Source: Scenedesmus sp. ARA3
Lineage: Eukaryota; Chlorophyta; Chlorophyceae; Sphaeropleales; Scenedesmaceae
Assembly: GCA_004335835.1 (NCBI GenBank)
Contig: RWJK01001720.1
Span: 67,792 to 131,791, forward strand
DNA: 64,000 bases
Direction of reading: 5' to 3'
Below are positions 57,565 to 64,000 of the stretch, piece by piece. The notes under the pieces were generated by a model. The model searched no databases and had not been told where the DNA came from. It saw only the letters and a list, made by a program, of their open reading frames with translations. A program made the position numbers and the translations under genes. How positions within the stretch are numbered: position 1 is the first letter of the stretch; every line of letters starts with the position of its first letter.

Positions 57565-59321
57565 ACATGGGCACTTGCCAGCACTTCACACACCACAGCC
57601 CGCTGCAGCATCTGCCTGTGCTGCTGCAGCTGCTGATGAGCCGCTGCTCAGACCTGGACATTCAAGTAGCAGCAACAGCCCAGAAACACACTGTAAGCAT
57701 GGCTCTGCCGCTGTACATTTTGGCTGCAGCTGGGGCACCAGTTGAAGCAGCAACAGCAATCAGCAGCAGCAGCAACAGCAGCAACGCGTGGCTCAGGGCA
57801 GCTGCACTGCAGCCGCAGCAGCGGGGCTTCAAGCCTGCACAGCTAGCGCAGCTCTTTGAGCAGCAGATGCACGCGTCACCGCTGCTGCTGCAGCGCCGCC
57901 AACCTACTGCTACTGCCCAGACCGGGCTGCTGCTGCAGGACCAGCAGCAGCAGCTGATGCAGTGGCATGCAGCAGCAGAGGCGCTGCACCGCCTGGCCCA
58001 GTCCCTGCCTGTGCTGCCACCTGGCGCTCTAGGCGTTACAAGCAGCAGCAGCAGCCGCAGCAGCAGCAGCAGCGGTAGCAAGGGTGCTGCTGTAACGTTT
58101 GAGTCGCTGGACTCAGCTGCTGTGACTGCATGGCTGCTGCTGCAGGAGGCTGCCAGGCATTGTGTGGCTGCAAGGCTGCGCACACACTTGGGAAATCCAA
58201 CGCAGAGCTTCAACACACTTGAGAAGCTGCTGCACAGCATGGCGACGAAGCTGCGCTGCGACGGCTCCGCAGCTGCTGCACAGCGCGCCTGGCAGCAGCA
58301 GACGCAGCAGCAGCTGCAGAAGCTGCTGCCGCAACAACAGCAGCAGCAGGCAGCTGGTGAGGGAGAGCAGGAGGGGCAGCAGCAGCAGTCAGAGCCGCAG
58401 CAGCTGCTGCAGACTCCAGCAGCAGGGGTTCGGGCGCTGAGCCCGTACCCGGCAGCGGCAGCAGCAGCAGCGGCGGCGGCAGCAGCAAGCACAGGCGGCG
58501 GCTCGCGTCACTACAATCAGGATGTGGACAGCACAGCCAGTAGCACTATGCAGCAGCAGCAAGAAGCAATGCAAGCACTGCGGGCTGCTGAGCAGCAGCG
58601 GCTAGAGTCTGAAGCTGCAGCAGTATCACTGCTGGATTTCATGCTGGCTTTAGAAGTGAACATGCATGCAGCTGCTGAGGGCAGCAGCATGCGGCCTGCT
58701 GTGGGCAGGGCGGTGATGGCATTCTTTGCGGGCAACAAAAAGGTGAGCAGCAGCAGGTGCACAAAGTTGTCAATGCATTTTTAGAGAGAGTGGCGCTGTC
58801 GCTGCAGCTAGCACGGATGCCGACGCCAGCAGAACGGCAGAACCCTGCTCACCTGTGTCTTGCTCTGATATCTAAGGCAGCCACGAGTTGACTTGTGGTG
58901 CTGCCGGCACCTCCTTTCTCATTGCGCAGGGTACAAGCGCAGCATCCTTTCACCTGTAGCCCACCATCGCGGCCTCATTATGTTTCTGTTGCCGTACTGC
59001 TGCACTGTCACTGCTGCAGGTGTGTGACGACTGGCTCAGCCGTGTGCGCGACAGCCTGCTGTGCCTGTCAGCAGCAGCAGGTGCACAGCAGCACACCATC
59101 TACCACGGCATGGCCCGCCTGCAGGAGCTGGCTTCCAGTTTGAAGTCCCTCACAGCTCACTACACGGCGCAGCAGCAGCAGCTGCGCCAGCAGCACCAGC
59201 AGCAGGAAGAGCAGCGCGAGAAGGAAAGGCGGCAGCGCGAGGCGGGTGCCAGCAGCGCAGCAGCAGCAGCGGCAGCGTCTGCAGCAGCTGCTGCAGCGAT
59301 CAGCGGGCTCGGCAGCGGCCC

Positions 59322-59355
<34 letters not shown>

Positions 59356-62300
59356 GCAGAGCGGCGGGGGAGACATGGCAAGCAACAGCAAGGCAAGCTG
59401 CCGCGCAGCCAGCAGCTGCAGCTGCAGCAGCAGCAGCAGCAGGGCACTGGCCGTGCGTCATCCCCTACACCTGGCGAGCAGCAAACTAAGATCAGGAGCA
59501 GACATGCAGCAGCAGCAGCAGCTGCTGCTGCTGCCAGCACAACAGATAGCCAACCTGGCAGCAGCAGCAGCAGTGTAGGGATGCTGCAGGATCAGCTGAA
59601 GGCCCTCAGCCAAGCTTTCCAGGCTTCGCTGCTGCGCCTGGCTGCACCGGTGCTGTCTACGCTGCTGCTGCTGGTGGACGCGCTAGTGCAGCAAGGCGAG
59701 GCTGCTTCGATATCTGGGCTGCAGGCATGGACCCACAGCACCTTCTACGCAACGTGGAGGGCTGTGAGCAGGTTTTACGCGCTGGACCTCAGCTTGGATG
59801 CTGGCAGCAGCGGTTTAGGGCTTGGCGATGTGACTGAAGAACCTCAGTCTCAGCCTGAAGATGACTTTACCACAGCTAAACCTTCAGCAGCTGCAGGCCC
59901 CGCAGGTGTAAGTGCAGCGCAGCAGGGCACTGCCAGCACGCTGCTGCTGTTGTCATGGATGCGTGGTGCTGCAGCACAGGCTGAGGGTCGATATGAGGCA
60001 GCGCTCGCACTGCATGCAGCCTACCTGCAGTCCGAGGCCTGCAGCATCCCCTTGGGGCAGTGCTTGAGGGGCTTCCTGGCTGAGCAGATGGCAGCGTGTT
60101 ATGCTGCTGTGGGGGACTGGCAGGGGCTGGCCGGGCTGTCGAGCAGCAGCAGCAGCGGCGTGCAGGAGATGCGGCCGCAGCAGCAGCAGAACGTTGGTGT
60201 ACAGCACTGGGCATTTGCAGGTGCCGCAGGCATTGCTGCCCTGCAGCAGTGGCAAGTGGCAGAACAGGGGCGGCAGCAGCAGCAACAGAACAGGGGCCAG
60301 CAGCGTGCGCCTGGCAACATGCTGTTTACATCGGATTGCTGCCAGGTGCCTGGCTTGACGTCAACAGCCCATACACTCTTGAACGCACTCGCAGCGCTTG
60401 ATTCTGCTGGCACTCACAGTGCCTCTCCTTCACTGCTGCAGCAACAACAGGGTCTTTTGCTGCGGCAGCAGCAGGGCCAGCCACTGCAGCAGCAGCAGCA
60501 GCAGCAGCAGCTGGCAGCGGTGCTGGCAGAGGTGCAGGCCCAGCTGCAGGAGCTCAGCAGCCCGCAGCACATCCTGGCTGCCTGCAGCAGCAGCAACAGC
60601 AGCCATGAGCGGCATTGGCAGCAGCTTGCTGTGCTGCAGCTATTGCGCGGCGCGCTGGCAGGCCGACTGCAGCAGCAAGCGCAGCAGGGAGATGTTGCAA
60701 ATCTTACAGCAGTGAGGCAGCTGCTGCAGCTGCTGCCGCCGATGCATCACGCCAACCAGGGCCTGGATGAGTCCAGTAGCATTGCTGGCAGTTGCTGCTG
60801 GGAGGCGGCTCTGCTCTGCAATGGGCAGCTGCAGGGCAGCTGCTTTGCTGATGTGCAGTATGCAACGCCACTGATACAGGTGTGGGGACTGGGGAATGGA
60901 GAAGCCATGCGATGTGCACAGCATTGACATCTCATATTGAGTACTTGTGGCAGCGTATGAGCTGTGCTTCTGTTGTTGCAACAGACTATGTATGAAGCCA
61001 GCACTGACCCACTGTATCTTGCTGCCATGCTGCCTGGCAGGTACTGAGTGTAGCAGCCAACAGCAGCAGCAATAGCAGCAGCAGCAGTACTGCCTCTGGT
61101 GGCAGCCGCAGCACCCATCAAGCCCTGAAGCTGCTGCTGCGTGAGGCGCTGCTAGCCGCCAATGCAGCTGGCTGCATCAGCATGCAGCAGCGGCTGCTGC
61201 GCCTGGCTGACAGTGCTGGCTGCAGCTCAGAAGATGAGCGGCTGTGGCTGCAGCTGCTGCGGTGCAAGCTGGACCTTGCAGCCAGCGGGAGCAGCAGCAG
61301 CGGCTATGACGCACTGCAAGAGGCTGTTGCTACCCACTTGGCATTGCTCAAGAAGCACGGCACCTTCTCCCCAACCAGCAGCAGCAGCAGCGCAGGTGGT
61401 TCAGCGGCATTGGCAGCAGCCTACCTCTCATTATCGCAGCTGCTGTCTCCTGAGGCAGGCGCCAGCCTGCCTGCTGTGCAAGGAGTGAACTGGCAAGCCG
61501 CAGCCCACAGCAGCTGGGGACAGGTGACATCTGAGCAGCAACAAGCGCCAGATGCTACACCCTATAATGTTCCAAAGTGTTCTGGGTATAGCCCTGTGAC
61601 AGCTGGCCAGTGTGCAGCTGCTATTGATGTGCTGCCAGCTGGCTATGTGTCAGCCGCAGCCTGCTGTGCCGCTGCTGTGGCAGCAGCGCCGGCAGCAGCA
61701 GCACCATGGAAGGCGTACGGCGACTTGCTGTACAGCTTAGCTAGCAACATCGAGCAGCAGCAGCAGCGGCAGCAGGGTCATGCGCAGCTGCTGGCTGCAG
61801 CCGCAGAGGCGTACTGCAACTACCTTGCAGCAGCAGTGAACGCAAAAGCCCTGGCCTCACCAGAGCAGGGCTTAGCTGTGCTGCTGCGGCTGTTAGAAAC
61901 AATCCTGCAGCATGGAGAGGCTCTGCAGCCGCAGCTGCAGCAGGCTTTGGGCAGTTGCCCAGCAGCAGCATGGCAGGTGCTGACGCCACAGCTGCTCGGG
62001 CAGTTGCAGCATGGCAGTGCTGCTGTGCGGGGGCTGGTGCAGGGGCTGCTGACGGGGCTGGCGCGTGTGGTGCCGTGCTCGGTGCTGTACCCGCTGATTG
62101 TGGAAGTGCGGGCGGCACAGGAGGCCGGCCAGGAGGTGGGTGTCGGCTGCAGCTTCAAGCTTCAAGCTTGTTTCTGGCCCGTATGTTTGTGGGATTGTAT
62201 ATTGGTTGTTGTTGACACCTGCAATGCATGCATCGGTGTCTGAGGGTGGGCGGTGCAGGAGGCGGGCCAGGAGGTGGGCGGCGGCTGCATCGCAGCTGCA

Positions 62301-63463
62301 GGCTTCAAATGCTCTTGTCAGCTCGTTTGTGGGAGTGCACACTGGTTGGTCATGCGATGCATGCGCAGGTGTCTGCAAGCTTGCTGTTGTGTGTGCTTTG
62401 CCCTGCAAGCGCTTTCATCGTTCATCGGCAGCGTGACACGTTGTGCCTGCGTCGCTGCCACTGCTGCTGCCTGCCGCCTCGCCTGCTGCTGCTGCAGCCG
62501 CCGCCGGAGCTGGCTGCGGTGCTGTCTCAGCTGCAGGCCCGCCAGCCGCGGCTGCTGGCCGACACTGCCGCCATGGCTGGCGCGCTGGAGGCACTGACGG
62601 TGACACCCCGGGAGGCGTGGGCGGGCCTGCTGGGCGAGCTGGGGTTGGAGGTGGACCGCAAGCTGCTGGCGCTGCAGGTAGGCGGTTTAAATGGTTTGGA
62701 GATTTGACATGGAGTTTGGTGGCAGCTCAGGAGGTATGTGGGGGGCTGCTGGGGGAGCTTTGGTTAGAGGTGGACCACAAGCTGCTGGCGCTGCACGTGG
62801 GCGCTGCACAGTGCACAAAGCACATTTCTGCTGCTGTACAGTTCTCTGCTCCCTGTGGGCTGTGTGGGGAAGCTGGGGTTTGCCATCTGCAGTAGCTGAC
62901 ATGCTGCAAACTGATGGCACGCTTCGCCCGCTGTGCGGTGTTGTTGTGCTGTGTGCAGGCTGATGCGGCGCGGCTGGTGCAGCAGGGCCTGGGCAAGGAG
63001 CGGCGCATTGAGCTCATCACAAACAGGTGCAGCGGCTGCTGCTGCTGCCGCTGGCATGATGGCAAAAGCGCGCAATCTGCTGATAATGTATTGCCTCATG
63101 CAACGCAGTGTGCAGCCCTTGCAGCGGTATGTTCCCTTCACTTGCTCTATTGCTGTGTCCTGGCCCTGCAGCAGGTTGCATGTACTACATGCATCTGCCA
63201 AGGGCTCTCGCGCTACCGTGTATATTTCGGTGTGATGCAAAGTAATGCATGTTACGCGGCTGCTGCCTGGCTGCTCCCAGGTACCACACTGTGATGGCGC
63301 CCGTGCGCTCGCTGCTGCAGCAGCACCTGGCAGCAGCAGAAGCAACACCCCCGGGCTCACCGGACGAGGCTGCCTTCAGGCAGCAGGTACTGCCGCAGCT
63401 GCACAGCCTGCTGGCAGCGCTGCAGCAGCTGCCGTCTGAGCTGCTGCATGCAGTGGAGGACCC

Positions 63464-63494
<31 letters not shown>

Positions 63495-64000
63495 GGACAA
63501 GCGCCAGGAGGCACAGCACGGCAGCCAGGCTCCACCACTGCAGCTGCAGCAGCAGGGCGCGCCAGCAAGCCCGGCAGCAGCGCAGCCACTGTGGCAGCCT
63601 TTGCGCCGCTGAAGCAGCTGCAGCAGCAGCTTGCGCAGCAGCTGCGGCAGCAGCACCATCTGGAGCTTGCTCGTGTGGCTCCTCTGCTGGCTACGCTAAA
63701 AGACACAGCCATCCCGCTGCCTGCTGACGACCTCACCGCAACAACGCTGCCACCTGTGCCACTACGGGCACTCCTGAATCTAGATCCAGACGGCAGCAGC
63801 AGCACTGCTGAGGAGGGGCGAGCACCTGCATCAGGCGCTGCGCTGGCAGCAGCAGCAGCAGATGCAGGCGCAGCAGCAAGCAGCGGCAGCTGGCTGTGCA
63901 TTGCAAGCTTTGACACTGCTGTGCTGGTGCTGCCCACAAAGACACGCCCAAAGCGGCTGCGGCTGCTAGCCAATGACGGCAGCGTGCATGCCTTCTTGCT
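52598..64000 (+). CDS. SMG1: SMG1 phosphatidylinositol-3-kinase-like kinase (NMD), N-terminal HEAT part, 3' end beyond window
   Basis: SMG1 phosphorylates UPF1 in nonsense-mediated mRNA decay. Proposed first exons: 52598-52768 (MAAIPQNRAD), 52830-52988, 53185-53246 (ends with a GC donor, CAG|GCAAGG) and 53491-54329, all joining in phase. Later blocks: LLDLLLGWSLEPGLPN (54638-54708), QLITRVLSSCKACW (from 55146), a long exon 56444-58742, then VCDDWLSRVRDSLLCLS with HTIYHGMARLQEL (59021-60879), which closely matches the SMG1 solenoid (VCEDWFSRIR). Next 61041-62135, LLADTAAMAGALEALTV near 62550, RYHTVMAPVRSLL near 63280, and VLVLPTKTRPKRLRLLANDG at the window end, the conserved lead-in to the SMG1 kinase domain. 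Poly-Q, poly-A and poly-S inserts are frequent. The kinase, FRB and FATC parts lie outside. The start is inferred; ATG 52845 is an alternative. Exon edges at 55030, 62105 and 62615 are duplicated. Confidence 0.9.
55028..55185 (+). repeat. duplicated SMG1 exon start (QLITRVLSSCKACW)
   Basis: GTAGGCAGCTCACCGCGCGG at 55025 and GCAGGCAGCTCATCACGCGG at 55143 start two copies of a block of about 45 bp. The second continues the exon. Confidence 0.88.
56389..56443 (+). repeat. (CTG)n tract at an SMG1 3' splice site
   Basis: About 14 CTG triplets run into CCTGCCTTTCAG, the acceptor for the exon beginning at 56444. Confidence 0.85.
62108..62310 (+). repeat. duplicated SMG1 exon edge (QEAGQEVG)
   Basis: CAGGAGGCCGGCCAGGAGGT at 62118 and CAGGAGGCGGGCCAGGAGGT at 62257 begin two copies of the exon end plus donor. 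Confidence 0.8.
62618..62810 (+). repeat. duplicated SMG1 exon end (ELGLEVDRKLLALQ)
   Basis: The exon encodes LLGELGLEVDRKLLALQ|GTAGGC. A second copy encoding LLGELWLEVDHKLLALH follows at about 62742-62802, with GTGGGC. Confidence 0.88.

Noticed and set aside
1..64000. tRNA or rRNA genes
   Set aside because: I looked for T-arm-like GGTTCGA motifs and rRNA-like blocks and saw none convincing.

Overview
This is a gene-dense eukaryotic nuclear window. It is rich in spliceosomal introns and saturated with CTG/CAG triplets, which give poly-Q, poly-A and poly-S tracts. Chloroplast-type presequences, plant-type gene families (a STR8-like rhodanese protein, a plant PLA1-like class 3 lipase, a universal stress protein) and the overall codon flavour point to a chlorophycean green alga. 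A Sphaeropleales/Scenedesmaceae-like genome is my best guess; that is inference, because no rRNA or organelle marker is present. One 50-N assembly gap sits inside a (CTG)n tract at 16670-16719.

Layout. 1-17871 (-): UTP20, the giant HEAT-repeat SSU-processome protein, with its 3' end outside the window. 17872-21161: a gene-poor stretch with minisatellites. 21162-22069 (-): a two-exon gene for a small secreted protein with YGPNGN hexapeptide repeats and a Cys-rich tail. 23943-29812 (+): a nine-exon TrhO/STR8-like rhodanese protein. 31781-40105 (+): a fourteen-exon class 3 lipase. 40106-42702: intergenic, with a long near-perfect hairpin. 42703-44079 (-): an intronless G-patch protein. About 44.6-46.84 kb (+): a Q-rich coiled-coil protein of unknown function. 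48012-49720 (+): a three-exon universal stress protein, followed by six extra copies of its last exon. 52598 to beyond 64000 (+): SMG1, the NMD PI3K-like kinase, truncated just before its kinase domain.

Gene models for the rhodanese protein, lipase, stress protein and secreted protein were joined exon by exon. Phases agree throughout, giving 504, 799, 203 and 180 residues.

The most unusual property of the window is structural. In every multi-intron gene, introns or 3' flanks carry one to six extra, partly decayed copies of the adjoining exon edge together with its splice site. I count more than 20 independent cases. They range from near-identical units (a 65-bp unit x7, 130-bp units, a 237-bp in-frame triplication, a 7-copy terminal exon) to barely recognisable relics. 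The intronless G-patch gene shows none. This looks like an ongoing process of tandem duplication across exon-intron junctions, a possible route of intron growth, intron gain or alternative-exon formation. Two other genome-scale patterns accompany it: sense-strand (CTG)n tracts sit directly upstream of many 3' splice sites, and a 161-bp dispersed element occurs in three introns, always in the same orientation relative to transcription.
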